The notes: generated by a model not told the origin, from the letters alone. A stretch of DNA of 64,000 nucleotides from Spirodela intermedia (GCA_902729315.2 LR746275.1:3008501-3072500); one strand, 5' to 3'. Shown: positions 1 through 11,889, counted from the first letter of the stretch. A program made the numbers and translations.

Positions 1-825
1 AGCCTCCTCTTGCTGCGCGGACCTGAGGATGAAGCTCCCTAACATGCACCCCACCTCCATCCAGCTCCTCTCCGTCGGGTGACAGCCACCGGAGAGCCGC
101 AAAGTCGCCGTTTTTCCGCTCCGCCGGGTGACAGCCGCCGGAGACGATTCAACGACCCACTTCATTGACCTCTAGACTTCACGAGAAGATCTAGAGATTG
201 CCTACGTCGTCTTTGTCCAAGGAGAGCCTTTGAGGCCGTGGACACTGCACGACGATCCTCCCGAATGCTCAGGATTCCGGTGCATCACCGACGCATCGCC
301 GTCGCGACGCCGGAACTCTGTTTTCCTGCTTTCAATTTAATTTACACTTCATTTAGTGATACTTTATTGATTTTAATTTACCAAACTATACTTCGTTCAA
401 TTACGATTCTTCCGGCTTTTATAGATCTTAATTTGATTAATTGAGTCGTCTGTAATCACCTACGTAAGAATCACCGGGCGGAACTCTCTTTCTGCCTGAT
501 TCGCGTTTGCCGGGTGCTGACGTCATCCTGACGTCCGCACCCTTATTTCCTTTTTTTCGTGAATTTTAAATATTTTTCCTTTTTATTTCCTAGTATAAAA
601 TTTGTAAGAAAATCGTACTCATTGAGAAAAATTCTGAATAATTATCAGATATTATATTACATCTCTGTGATCGACCTGGAAAATTACCGCTATTTTTGGA
701 AATTTTATTGAATTATAATTGATATATTTATTTAGAAATACTTCTAAATATTCGAAAATTCGTATTTTCTAGTTTTATAAATTTTATATTTGCGTGATTT
801 AACATACAACAACTGAGTCACGTCA
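1..825 (+). repeat. TGATAAG-family LTR-like repeat, 3' half, cut by window edge
   Basis: Matches the second half of the complete copy at 50814-52423 and ends in the family terminus ...CTGAGTCACGTCA at 825. Roughly the first 800 bp lie outside the window. It still has two copies of the GGGTGACAGCC..CCGGAGA motif (about 80-150) and is GC-rich, so it is a relatively young copy. The sequence right of 825 is the same family in opposite orientation, so this copy inserted into an older one. The ORF at 238-444 is a chance frame. Confidence 0.8.
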
Positions 826-3800
826 GGGACTACGAATGTTAGGATGACATCAGTGTCTGATGAACACGAATCAGGCCAAAATAGAGTTGCGCTTGATGAA
901 TCTTACGTAAGTAATTACAAATAATTTAGTTGGTCAAATTACAATCTATAAAAGCTAGAAAAATCAGAATTAAATGAAGAGTAGTTTATAAAATTTAAAT
1001 CATGCAAATAATCTCTAAATAAAATGAAAATTAAGTTGAAAGTAGGAAAATAGAGTTCTGGCATTATGGCGGTGATGCGTTGGCAATGCACTAGAATCTT
1101 GAGCGTTCAAAAGGATTGTCATGTAGTGTCCACAGCCTCGAAGGCTCTCCTTAGATAAGGATGATGTGAGTAATCTCTAAATCTTCTTACGTAGTCTAGA
1201 GATCAATGAAATAGGTCGTCAAATCATCTATAGCGGCTGTCTCCTAATAGAATGGAAAGACAACAACTTTGCGGCTCTCCAATGGTTGTCACTTGATGAA
1301 GAGAAGCTAGATGAAGGTGGGGAGCATGTCAAGGAGTTTCATTCTCAAGTGTGTGCAGCAAGATGATGCTCTTCATTGCATCTGATACACTCTCAAGAGG
1401 TGGACACTCATCTCCTAGTGGATCTTCTTCCTGATGACGGTTTGTTCATTGATTAATTAGAGATGTTTTATTTGATGGATTCGTAATCCTTTTATCATGA
1501 ATTGTTCAACACTTTACTTGATGCATTGACGAGATTTTTGTCATTGATCGAGTGATTCCGATGACTTAATCCTTCACCAGTGATCTATACAAAAGTCATG
1601 ATTTAATTAGATAAAAATATAAGTTTTGACTCTAGTAAGATTTGAACCTACACTAGTCACCCGCCTCAATGAGATAGAGGGAATAAGTAGTCGAATACCC
1701 TTATATAGTGATGTCATCATGGTATATCATTGTTATAAATAAGGGTAGTTGATAAGTCTTCATTATCATGAGTTAATAATTAGTAAATAATATATTTTTA
1801 GCCTTAACTCGTGATAAATAGACTTATATTTGTGTTAAAATGTGAAAAGTGGTTTTCAATTGATTAATGTGATTTTTTGGATAATTATGTGATTTTATAT
1901 GAATTTATATAATTTTTATAGTCTTACTTATGAGATAAATGAAGAAAAAGAAATAAAAATAAAAATATTGCAAAATGGGGGGACCTACTGGCCAGCCGAG
2001 CCCGCGAGCAGGTAGAAGCGCAGTTGGGAAGTAGCTACGAGCAAGGGCTTGAGTGGTTTGGACCGATAGGGGCACGTATGTGCCACCCCCCTTCCATGTC
2101 ACTAGTGGCCAGCCGATTGTGGGGCAAAGAGTGGTCATATGCGCAAAGAAGGGATTTGCTTAAAGATTTAACATTACTATGTATTCGCCTGAAAATTCGG
2201 TGTACAACTGATGTGGGACTAAACCCACGTCATCTTCCCCAGAAGGGGTGGGACAATTGGTAGGGGTTCAAATCCTCTCAGAGCCAAAACTCATATTTTT
2301 TATCTGATTATCGTGGCTTTCATGCAAATCGTCGGTGAAGAATTAAGCAACCAAAATCCCTAGATCATCGACAAAAATCTCACCAACGCGATTTGCAGAG
2401 TATTGTTAGTAAAATTGTTGAACGATTCGTAATAAAAAGATCACGAATCCATCGAGTAAAGCATCTCCGATTGATTGATAAACAAACTGTCATCAGGAAG
2501 AGGAGACGAGTCGTTGCCTCTTAAGAGCGTACCAGATGTGATGAAGAGCCTCCTCTTGTTGAGCGAACCTGAGGATGAAGCTCTTTGACATGCGCTCCAC
2601 CTCCATCCAGCTCTTCTCTGTTGGGTGACAGCCACCAAAGAGCCACAAAGTCGCCATTTTTCTACTCTGTTAGGTGGCAGTCGTCGGAGATGATTTGACG
2701 ACCCATTTCATTGATCTCTAGACTTCATAAGGAGATCTAAAGATTGCCCACGTCGTCCTTGTCCAAGGAGAGCCTTCGAGGCCATGGACATCGCACGACG
2801 ATTCTATCGATCGCTCAGGATTCCAGTGCATCATTGACGCATCACCATCTGCAATGTCAAAACACTATTTTCCTACTTTTAACTTAATTTCTGTTACATT
2901 TAGTGATAATTTATTTATTTTAAATTTACCAAGATAAACTTCATTTCATTATGATTTTTTTGACTTTTATAGATCTTAATTTGATCAATTAAATCGTTTG
3001 TAATTGCTTACGTAAGAATGATTGAGTAGAGCTCTATTTCTGCCTGATTCGCATTCGCTAGGCATTGATGTCATCTTGACGTTCGCACCCTTATTTCCTT
3101 TTTTTGTGAATTTTAAATATATTTCCTTTTCATTTCTTAGTATAAAATTCATAGAAAATAGTATTCTTTGAGGAAAATTCTGAATAACTACCAAATATTA
3201 TATTACATCCCTGTGATTGACTTAGAAAATTACCACTATTTTTAGAAGTTTTATTGAATTATACTTGATATATTTGTTTATAAATACTTTTAAATGTCTA
3301 AAAATTTATATTTTCTAGTTTTATAAATTTTAAATTTATGTAATTTATTATACAATGACTGAGTCACGTCAATTGTGTAAGTATTAAAATCATAAAATTA
3401 TTATGGAGAATGTGAGACCACCAGTTTAATCTCACATTAATTATATGTCAAATGTTGAGACAAATATATGGTAAGGTGAGATTTAAGAATCAATATGCCA
3501 CTAGTGATGTGGAAGGAGAGTGGTGCACATGTGCCCTTATTGGTCTATAGCCACTCAAGCTCCTACTCCTAGCTCTACCTTGACTATGCTTCCGAGCCAC
3601 TTGCAGGCCTAATTGGCTGGTAGGTCTTCCCCTTTTTCTTCATTTATCTCAAAGATAGGATTATAAAAATTATATAAATTCACCTATAATTACATAATTA
3701 GCTAAAAAAATCACATTAACCAATTGAAAATCACTTTTCATAATGTAACATAAATATGTCTATTTATCATGAATTAAGGCTAAAAATATATTATTTATTA

Positions 3801-3831
3801 ATTATTAACTCATGATAATAAAAACTTATCA
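826..3831 (-). repeat. Older TGATAAG-family copy, opposite orientation, interrupted
   Basis: Read on the minus strand, 826-1749 and 3372-3831 are collinear with the complete family unit. They include the ACGTAAG block near 905, the hairpin remnant near 1480-1510 and the terminal TGATAAGT block, seen inverted at about 3800-3831. The copy is interrupted at 1750-3371 by a forward copy, and its far end is hidden by the insertion ending at 825. It is AT-enriched relative to younger copies, as expected from C-to-T decay. Confidence 0.75.
1750..3371 (+). repeat. TGATAAG-family LTR-like repeat, full length, nested
   Basis: Begins TGATAAGTCTTCATTATC and ends GACTGAGTCACGTCA, 1622 bp. The flanks GTAGT (1745-1749) and ATTGT (3372-3376) match at only 3 of 5 positions, so the target duplication has decayed or one side was altered. 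It contains the GGTTCAAATCC B-box variant near 2263 and the conserved hairpin near 2427-2452. ORFs in it (for example 2024-2263 plus and 2441-2638 minus) are fragments of frames shared by other copies, not genes. Confidence 0.8.
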
Positions 3832-3844
3832 CCTAGCTAGTTAT

Positions 3845-4114
3845 CAGGTCCTTCAATTGTGCTTTTAATGCACTTGTAGGCCCAATTGACTGACAAGTTC
3901 TTGCTTTTTCTATATTTTAATTTAATTCAATTTTTTTATTTTATCTTTAAAATATGATGAAAATAATTATATAAAATCACATAATTAATCAAAAATAACA
4001 TTAATGAAATAAAAAAAAAATTATTTATTTAAAATAAATATGAATTTATTTATCATGAGTTCAAGCTTAAAATATATTATCAATATTATTAATTCATGAT
4101 AATGAAGACTTATT
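3845..4114 (-). repeat. Terminal fragment of a TGATAAG-family copy
   Basis: Reads as the inverted first 270 bp or so of the family unit, ending ...TCATGATAATGAAGACTTATTA. Strongly AT-rich and degraded. The rest of the unit is missing on the left, where the older copy ending at 3831 abuts it. Confidence 0.6.
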
Positions 4115-4689
4115 AAGAGACCTTATGAGACTCATGCCTTATTGGACCATTCTTTTGTTAATTGTTCCCCATGAATAGGACATAGGGACTTATTATTAAC
4201 GCTATGATTGGTTTCACCAGTTAAAAAAATTGTATACATTGTCAAGAACAACAATATGCCATGGTCAACTAGAAAGAATGGTTCACTAAATCAAGAAATT
4301 CTCCTCTTACAATACTGAAGGCATGACAATTGAGGTTCTGTAGATAAACAACATTAAACGCTAAGGGTCAACATGGTTATATGTATGCTGATACACATAC
4401 ACAACCCATCATGTTTTTGCATATCAGTTAAAGAGCCTACGTACTTTGTCACATGCCTTTTGCCTTAAAGGAGTAGCCCAACTACTGGTCCTAAACAGAA
4501 GGTTTCTCCAAGTAAAGTGTTAAAATTTATTTGCATTTTGCAGAAGGAAACATAGAGGGCAATAGGACAAAAAGGCCTTATATCATGGAGCTTTTGAAGA
4601 ATCTATGAGGAAAATATCGAATCTATTAGTATAATTTTCATATAATCGAGTAATGTTCTCATGGTCATCTCCTATAAATGTGCTATGTT
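4115..4689. other. No gene recognised
   Basis: AT-rich sequence between the left repeat block and the inverted-duplication arm. I see no coding, RNA or element signature. An open frame on the minus strand (4583-4924) overlaps the arm and has a partial counterpart at 18380-18600, but it is not conserved as a protein between the two. Confidence 0.4.
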
Positions 4690-5129
4690 CCACATCGAGT
4701 AGTAAATAATAAGTAACGAGTTTTGCATCATTGATTCCATTGATGCCTCCACTGCACTTGGAGAAATAGGTTCCTTGGATGTGTCTGTATTGGTTGTATC
4801 CAGTATTACTGAAGGGATGAGGAAATTGTGGGTGAGGACACAATGGGCCACGGGGTGATGAGGTGCCCTCATTACCTAATGCAAGTGGTGTGACACATAG
4901 TATTAGACCCACATTTTCGTCCATATGAGTTATTGGGATTTACCTTCCGGATGGATAAGGCAGACAACGGATGAACACCACATAGATGTGATGGCGTCCC
5001 GTCAATGGGGAATGAGGGGAAAAAAGATGCATTCGTCGGCGTCGGAGTTGTAATAATATGTTTTCTGGTTTATCTTGGTTTTACGTGTCTCAACAATTTG
5101 TTCAGTAGGTGGTCCGCCTTCTTCCGATG

Positions 5130-5650
5130 CGTTGAACGTAGCATACCCAGAGAATGCGCTCAGAAAACAGGCGTTGTTTGTGTGGTCCTCTGAGAGTCTG
5201 GGAACGCCTATTCCTGCTCTTTGGCGCGGAAGTTGGTGTAAACAGGACTAAAGATTTGTGACCGGCAGTAGGGTGTCATCGAATGCACCAGTGGTTGACT
5301 TTTAATAAATGGAAACTACCTCGCATTGAATGTCGCATTCGTGCGGAACGCCCCGGAGAGCAGGGCATTGAGTCTGCATGGTCTCCGCGGACGTTCATGA
5401 CAGCCTAGACCTGCGGGTCGGCGGGGGCGGCAATGAAAATACGGAGCTAAAGAGAAGTAATTGGGAATTAGAGCTTGCGGTCTGCATCGGACTAGTAGTG
5501 TTTCGCTTTCTACTTAACCACAGCTCTATTCATCACCTAAGTACCGGTTCACTGGGATTTCCATCCTCCGGCTCAATGAATTCAGGATTCCTGGTTAATG
5601 CCCGCTAAAGGATGGCATGGTGATCATGTGGGGCTCCTGAGACACGCATG
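5130..5650 (+). repeat. Three degenerate tandem units upstream of nsLTP gene 1
   Basis: A core of about 70 bp recurs at roughly 5134-5202, 5324-5394 and 5572-5645. The recognisable pattern is TTGAATG.AGCATTC followed by GAA.GCCC.GAGAG and a GGCATTG..TC.TG.ATGGTCTCC block. Spacing is about 190-250 bp, and a looser preceding segment is also shared. The right arm has the same three units (17660-18190, minus strand), so the triplication predates the inverted duplication. Function unknown; possibly a decayed tandem gene or a distal promoter repeat. Confidence 0.55.
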
Positions 5651-5836
5651 GTGAAGCGTCCCAGCGGTGTGGTACCGAAAATGCGAGACCGTCTGTTGAA
5701 GCATTGGATTTCATCAAGGGGACATGAAGCTGGGTATTGATCAACGGAAACTTCCGGAGTAGGGAGATAAGACCGATGTGTCTGACAAGTTATTCTGCGG
5801 TTGCCTTCGAAGTTCATCCGAAGGACCAATGTTCTC

Positions 5837-5846
5837 TTTCTCCCTC

Positions 5847-5877
<31 letters not shown>

Positions 5878-6012
5878 CTTTCTCTCTCTTTCTCTCTCTA
5901 TCTCTCCCGCTCTCCCTCTCTCTCCCTCTCTCTCCCTCTCTCTTTCTCTCGCTCTCTCCCTGTCTCTTTATCTCTCTTTCTCCCTCTCTAATTCTCTCTC
6001 TCTCTGTCTCTT
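5837..6012 (+). repeat. (CT)n microsatellite upstream of nsLTP gene 1
   Basis: Near-pure CT tract with TTTC and CCCTC interruptions, 660-830 bp upstream of the nsLTP start codon. The equivalent position in the other arm has a longer GA tract (17216-17480). The serine/leucine-rich ORFs through it are compositional artefacts. GA/CT tracts can bind plant BBR/BPC-type GAGA factors, but that role here is inference. Confidence 0.9.
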
Positions 6013-6547
6013 TTTATTGTGTGCATGCATGTGCCACAAAAAGCTTCTCCGCGGATAAATTGGACGCGACACAATTCATATCTGACGTGATTGCACGATC
6101 CGAGTGACCATCCATTCTTCTCTTCTTTAGGTGTATGGTCTTCGTCCGTGATATCCCTACGAGATTCTCGTCCATCGGTTAATGCCGCCAACATCAGTGA
6201 CCTCTTCGGGGACAAAGACCCCATTGTGATAAAAGCATTTGTGGCGAACAGTAAATATATGCCTAACTGATAGTCTCTTTTGTCTCGATGCGAAACGAGA
6301 GTTCCCGCTCCGTAATAATACCAACTAGCAGTCTTAGTTCACGGTACACCGAACTGAAGCACAAGCGGTCTAATTGATTTGTCGGCTGAGCACCCAAATG
6401 GCTAACGAGCACAGTTGTCATCCCAATAAATTTTCTTAAAGAGGCACAGCTCTTACGTCTCATTCCTCCCCAACTACCATCCTGTCCTTTCTTAGAAAGG
6501 TGCAATCTCTTGTTCTCTACGCCGACGAATATGTTCACCTCCACTCC

Positions 6548-6554
6548 TATATAG
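6548..6554 (+). promoter_or_regulatory. TATA box of nsLTP gene 1
   Basis: TATATAG, 116 bp upstream of the chosen ATG. A transcription start 25-30 bp downstream (about 6578) would leave a 5' UTR of about 90 nt. It would also exclude the upstream ATG at 6565, which opens a 31-codon in-frame uORF ending in TGA at 6660. The same TATA box is kept in the second gene. Confidence 0.7.
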
Positions 6555-6669
6555 AGGGTTCGGCATGGAAGGCTTGACCGCCACGACAGAGAATATATCC
6601 ATCGGAAGAACAGTCTCAGGCAGGAGGAATATACAGCGTGCTAAGGTCGAGGAAGCTTGAGGTTTAGTC

Positions 6670-7129
6670 ATGGCCTCCAAGGGAATTCGTATTCTCCTCG
6701 CCGCCGTGGTCGTATGCCTCCTCGTGGCGGCGCCCTGTGTGAACGCAGCTATTACTTGCGGAAGGGTGGCTTCGTTGCTCGCTCCTTGCAACCCCTATCT
6801 ACGAGGTACGGTGCCTTCCCCGTCGCCTGCTTGCTGTGCTGGCGTGAGGACTCTGAATTCGTTGGCAAACACGAAGCCAGACCGCCAAGCCGTATGTAAC
6901 TGCCTGAAGAGGTTGGCCGCGGCGGTCAACATTGCCAGGGCACGCGCTCTCCCTGGAAGGTGTGGCGTCAGAATCCCCTATCCTATAAGCGCCAGCATCA
7001 ACTGCGCCACGTACGTAATTCTCCACCCCTTTTACTGCGATAAGATACGCTGACATTTCTGTCTATTGTGATTGACCGATAACCCTGATTCTCGTTGGTT
7101 TGGCCTTTCTCATGCGCAGGGTTAGTTAA
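6670..7129 (+). CDS. Non-specific lipid transfer protein, type 1 (copy 1), one intron
   Basis: Predicted secreted lipid-binding protein of 116 residues. Exon 1 is 6670-7010, the intron 7011-7119 (GTACGT...GCGCAG, 109 bp), and exon 2 is 7120-7129 (codons ending T-V-S-stop). Without splicing the frame runs on to 7053 with an unrelated tail, so the spliced form is preferred. Residues 1-26 are a signal peptide ending VNA. Mature Cys are at 30, 40, 55, 56, 76, 78, 98 and 112, spacing C-X9-C-X14-CC-X19-CXC-X19-C-X13-C. The family motifs TKPDR (68-72) and PYPIS (103-107) are present. Type 1 proteins usually have X22 before Cys7, so this loop is three residues short. Such proteins carry fatty acids and other lipids in the apoplast or cuticle and some act in defence; the ligand here is unknown. 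An alternative donor at 7015 would give a Y-G end. Confidence 0.93.
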
Positions 7130-7175
7130 AGCCTGGCTGGAGATCAGACATCTCCGAGAACTACTACCCCACATT

Positions 7176-7196
7176 AATAAAGTTTGCGAGAATAAA
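7176..7196 (+). other. Polyadenylation signals of nsLTP gene 1
   Basis: Two AATAAA hexamers (7176-7181 and 7191-7196), 47-67 bp after the stop codon. Both are also present in the second gene, although the stretch between them has one base change. Confidence 0.55.
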
Positions 7197-8204
7197 GATG
7201 GGCGTGGTCACTTTAGGCCACCTTTGTCCAATTACGGTGGGCTGACTATTGGTGTATTTTGTTGCTTGATAATGTAGGCTCTTGGGATGCCCCTTGATCT
7301 ATGAGATATGATACTATTATTCGCCGTAGCTGTCTTCCTGTTTCGCATCTAATGGTCCAAATTTTTCCGTGCTGGTAGAATTTTCGTTTTTTTCTGCTTT
7401 AAACTTGGTAACTTTCCGACTACCTGAGTTTTGTCATTCTAAATGAAACTAAAAAGGGTTCCTGACAAGTTGTCGATAAATATTGTACCAGAGCTCGAAG
7501 TTAATTCCCTCAGACTCAGGACTTCTTAGCTGTATTTCTCAGGATCAAAATCGTCTGATAAAGTAATCACCAGGTGAAGATTTTAATGCGATAGTCCAGC
7601 ATCACTTAACATCAATGTAAATACCTGATTAAATATGTAAGATTGCCCCCAATTTTAATTATGTTTTATTTCAAAACCTGTACTTTACTATCACCAGAAA
7701 AAGTAAAGAAGTGAAATTCAATCACGTAAATCTGCACTACATTCACTGTATAATATGGATGAAAACAATTTTGAACCCCATGGCCATCGTAATGTGTCTT
7801 AAAAGTTCAAACAGTTATGCCTAAGATTGGTTTATCAATAACTTTGTTAATCTGTTCAAAAAGCTTATCCTTGTAGATGAAGAAGGTACGTAATAAGGTA
7901 ATCATCATCTATGTTTTAGTCAAAGGATCATGATGGCATCTCGTACAAAAATACTACATCTCCGGCCTTCTCAAGTTACTCATTATATTTGTATTTATGG
8001 CCAGACTGTTTTCGTCCACTGGTTATCTTATAATGTCATCATGATTAATGCAGACAATTGTAACTTTAAAGGGATCCCGTTTAATGAGTGTCAACATATG
8101 TTGGTGTCGAGGTGGTCCAGATGGAGTCCAAAACAATAAATGTCCACATGCCATCCTCATTATTATGGAAACAGCTGATTTTGACATGGAGAAAATTCAC
8201 TGAC

Positions 8205-8365
8205 TTATTATCTCTGTCTCTCTACCTTTGTCTCTGTTTGTCTATCTGTCTGTCTATGTCTGTCTGTCTGTCTGTCTGTCTCTCTGTCTCTCTCTCTGTC
8301 TCTCTCTCTCTCTCTCCGTCTCCCTCTTTCTCTCCATCTCTCTGTCTCTTTCTCCTCCTCTCTGT
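8205..8365 (+). repeat. (TCTG/TC)n microsatellite
   Basis: Mixed TCTG and TC repeat just beyond the left arm, including six consecutive TCTG/TGTC units near 8260. It has no counterpart near the end of the right arm, so it marks where arm homology stops. The leucine/serine/cysteine-rich ORF through it (8088-8381) is an artefact. Confidence 0.9.
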
Positions 8366-8548
8366 TGAGTCACCAGAATAAGTAGCCGATCCCCCTCCTG
8401 ATCCTACTTGACTTCATGGATAAACAATACTTCGTGTAGTAAATTAGTCAACATATTGCTTGAATTGCTTACGAGAGCACATTTCGTAAAATTAATGTCA
8501 TTTTTAATCTTGGCTTTGTTAGAGATAATGCCCAATATGGACTTAGCA

Positions 8549-9099
8549 TGGAAGCTAGATGACAGAAGTAAAAAGAACAACTCACAACCAAAGACACAAG
8601 AATTTACATGGTTTGAAGGTCAGCCTCTTACGTCCATAGGTGACAATGAAAAGCTCCACTAGATGGAATAGAAGTACAGAAGAACACTCCCTAAAACCTA
8701 GAATACAGATCTATAATCGTTCCCTCAAAGAACTCACTAGTTCCTCACCAACAAGTAGAGATCTCTTTGTTGGAAACCCTCTCCCAACCTCTCTAGTACT
8801 CTTTGGTCACTAGTGCTGTGAGATGAGAAGATTTAGCCTCTATTTATAGACCTACTTCAGCTGCCTCAGGAAATTTGCCAGTTGTTTCCTCCTTGAAGCT
8901 GAAACGGCTCAGCTGAATTATTTCTCTCTTTTGGCTTGGCTGCCCATAACTAGGCCATTGAGGGGCATGAGAAGTGGTCCACGTCTAGTCCATTTCACAC
9001 GTCTTATCTTCTCTCTCTCCTCTACATTAAATGCAGTTCTTCTCCACTGCCCTATGAGTTGACATGGACGTTGCCACTTTATGAGCCACGTTCCCAACA
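8549..9099 (-). repeat. 3' LTR of the Copia element, with adjacent polypurine tract
   Basis: On the minus strand it begins TGTTGGGAACGTGGC and ends ...CTAGCTTCCA. The tract AAAGGGGGAGAT immediately precedes it (9100-9116). It aligns with 12655-13170 but carries an insertion of about 30 bp near 8945. Minus-strand TATAAATAGAGG near 8850 is a plausible LTR promoter and is shared with the other LTR. Confidence 0.85.
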
Positions 9100-9119
9100 A
9101 TCTCCCCCTTTAGCTCATG

Positions 9120-10850
9120 AGGGAGATTGTCTTCATGATTCTCAAGGAGTGTGCATGCTGATCAACTGTCGGCAAATCTCTTGCCTCTCTTTAGGCAGAG
9201 TCTTCGTCAACATATCTGCTCTATTGTCATCTGTGTGAATATTTTTGATCTGTAATTATTTCTTGTCAATTACATTCTTGAACCAGTAATATTGCACATC
9301 AATATGTTTCAACTTCAAATGAAATGTGAGATTTCTGCTCAAATGAATAGCCCTTTGACTATCAAAAAAGATCACATTCTTCTTGTGTTAGTCCTGATTC
9401 CCGTGAGAATTCCTTCATCCATAACATTTCCTCACAAACTTCTGTAGTCAAGAAAGCAACACATTTTTGCAACTTAGACTACCACAACACAACTCGCCCT
9501 ACAAAACTAACCACATAGCCTAAAGTAGACTTCCATGTGTCAACATCTCTGGTCATATCAGTATCTGTATATCTTGCCAATATAGGGGCATCCTCTCCAT
9601 AGTTTAGACAAACTTTAGAGCTCCTTTTAAGATATCTGAATATCTACTTCATTGCTGCCTAGTGCTCCTTTCCTAAATTTATAAGAAATCTGTTAGCAAT
9701 GCTCACTGGATATGTGATGTGGGGTCTTGTACACACCATTGCATACATCAAACTCCCAACGACTGAAGCATAAGGTACTCTCTTCATCTTCTCTTTCTCC
9801 TCATCACTTGATGGACTTTGTTCTGCACAGAGTTTAAAGTGATTTGTCAAAAGAGAACCAACAGGTTTTGCATAGCTCATACCAAACCTATCCAGCACTT
9901 TCTCTATATATTTTTCTTGTGATAGTCAAATCTTCTTGGTCTTCCTATCATGAAAAATCTGCATACAAAGTATCTACTTTGTTGGTCCCATGTCCTTCAT
10001 AGAAAATGACTTATTTAACTCTTTCTTCAACTTGTTAATTATTGACAAATCTTTTCCAAAGATAAGCATATCATCAACATATAATAAGAGGATCATAAAA
10101 CTCTTATCAAGCTTCTTGATGTATGCACAATGGTATGTAGAAGTACATTTGTATCTATTTTTAGTCATAAATGAATCAAACTTCTTGTACCACTATCTTG
10201 ACGCTTGTTTTAGTCCATACAAGTTCTTCAATTTGCACACCAGATGCTCTTTTTTTTCTATCTTGAAGCCTTCTGATTGTTTAATGTAAGTCTCTTCCTC
10301 CAAATCACCATGAAGGAATGTTGTCTTTACATCTAACTACTCAACCTCCAAGTCCATACTAGCAACCATACTTAGAGCAACACGAATAAAAAACATTTTC
10401 ACAATAGGAGAGAAAATTTCATCAAAATCAATACCTTACACTTGATTGAAGCCTTTGACAATCAATCTGGTAACTTATGTTCTTGAGTCTTCATCTTGAA
10501 AACTCACTTGTTCTTCAATGCTTTCTTCTCCTTTGGTAGCTCCACAAGATCATATGTTTGATTTTTCTGTAGTGTTGCTATTTCTTCATGCATAGCTGCT
10601 AACTATTCTTTAGTATGCTCACTTTTTAGTGCCTTCTGATAACTTTTTGGTTCACCTGTGTCAGTAAGCATAATATACTCATCTTGTGGATACCTTTGTG
10701 AAGGTTGATGTTATCCACTAGACCTTCTAAGATGAGGCTCTACTAGAGGTAACTCTCCTCCTTGCTCCTCTTCTTGTCTCGTAGATAAATCTGCATCATC
10801 TTCAGCCCTTCTTGCAATTCTCCCCCTCCATCATGGTGCTCATGATGGAC
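9120..10850 (-). pseudogene. Copia reverse transcriptase and RNase H, broken
   Basis: Minus-strand fragments in several frames. From the N-terminal side: FNQV.GIDFDEIFSPIVK and LDVKTTFLHGDLEEE, typical of the Copia RT palm, near 10300-10470; the catalytic YVDD motif in the ORF 9974-10168; then VPYASVVGSLMYAM and TRPHI in the ORF 9659-9898. RNase H remnants continue to about 9150. Stops and frameshifts separate every block, so no functional polyprotein is encoded. Confidence 0.85.
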
Positions 10851-10979
10851 AACTTAGTCATAATCTGCAAATACTTTTCTAGAATTTTCGATGACTGCAA
10901 CCTTCTTTATATCTTTGATATTCTGATATTCAAAGAAGGTTATGTCTCGGCATTAGAACATCTTTTGCTTCATTAGATC

Positions 10980-11810
10980 CCATAACTTGTAACCAAACTT
11001 GTCACATGAGTATTCAAGGAAAATGCACTCCTTTGTCTTTTCATCCAATTTTGACCTTTTCATGTCAAGAATATGTACGAATGCATGACAACCAAACACT
11101 CTTAAGTGTTTTTAGGAAACATCTTTTCTTTTCTATACATTATTTGCAATATTCCCATCTAAAGGCATACATGGAGATAGGTTAATGAGATCAATAGTTA
11201 TCCTCAATGCCTCATCCCAAAACCTTTTGGATAATTTGACATGTGAAAGCATACTCCTGATCTTCTTTATAATGGTGCGATTCATCCTCTTTGCAACAAC
11301 ATTGTGTTGAGGAGTGCCTGGGATTGTCATCTCATGAATAATACCTTTTTGCCTGCAATATTCATCAAACAAACCCATATATTCATCACCATTATCAGAT
11401 TTTATGCATTTCAACTTTCTATTAGTCTCCCTTTCTACCTTGACATGGAACTCCTTGAAGACATCAACAACTTGATCTTTAGTCTTCAAAGGATACGCCC
11501 AAACTTTTCTAAAATGGTCATCAATGAAAGTGAAAAAATATAATGCACCACTAATGCCACAAACGTCAATAGCACCACTAGTGGTCTTTGTCCTCACTAG
11601 ACCACAAACATCTATATCAACTCACTCCAAAATATGTAGTTTTCTAGGCAAAGGTGGACTAAAAAATGAAACTGTATGTTGTTTGCCAACAAAACAATCA
11701 ATGCATGAGTTCAAACGAATACCTTTCATATTTGGTAGGACTTCTTTCTTTGAGAGAGCTTGTAATCCTTTCTCACTCATATGTCCTAGCCTTTTATGCA
11801 ACAACTCCAT
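10980..11810 (-). pseudogene. Copia GAG-pre-integrase and integrase core, broken
   Basis: The ORF 11622-11810 has the pre-integrase signature LLHKRLGHMSEKGLQ and a CIDCFVGKQ zinc-ligand remnant. The ORF 11133-11597 has the integrase core with FTFIDDHFRKVWAY, KSDNGDEYMG and a degraded HNVVAKRMNRTI block in which the usual glutamate of the third catalytic motif appears replaced (normally .VAER.N). The region toward 10980 matches the post-core part of integrase. Confidence 0.85.
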
Positions 11811-11889
11811 TCTTGAATCTTTTTTTGTAGTATTTATCTGGTCACCACAACCTGCAACTTACATTCTATATAAGGTATTTTACTTCTTT

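Larger units (their letters stand above)
4690..8075 (+). repeat. Left arm of large inverted duplication
   Basis: Matches the reverse complement of about 15185-18605. Shared landmarks in order: a block containing GATGCCTCCACTGCACTTGG (4745 / 18550), three degenerate tandem units, a CT tract, TATA box, nsLTP gene, two AATAAA signals, and a collinear downstream flank to a GGGATC at about 8070 / 15195. By eye, identity is about 96-98% across exon 1 and intron, about 97% in the 3' UTR, about 90% 0.5-1 kb downstream, and roughly 75-80% far upstream. The spacer of about 7.1 kb separates the arms. Confidence 0.85.

Noticed and set aside
4583-4924. 113-codon minus-strand ORF
   Set aside because: Its counterpart in the right arm is broken and no known motif is present.
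5737-6107. Overlapping Ser/Leu-rich ORFs in the CT tract
   Set aside because: Same microsatellite artefact; not conserved in the other arm as a protein.
6657-7056. Alternative-frame and antisense ORFs over nsLTP gene 1
   Set aside because: Shadows of the LTP exon; similar frames appear over gene 2 only because the DNA is 96% identical.
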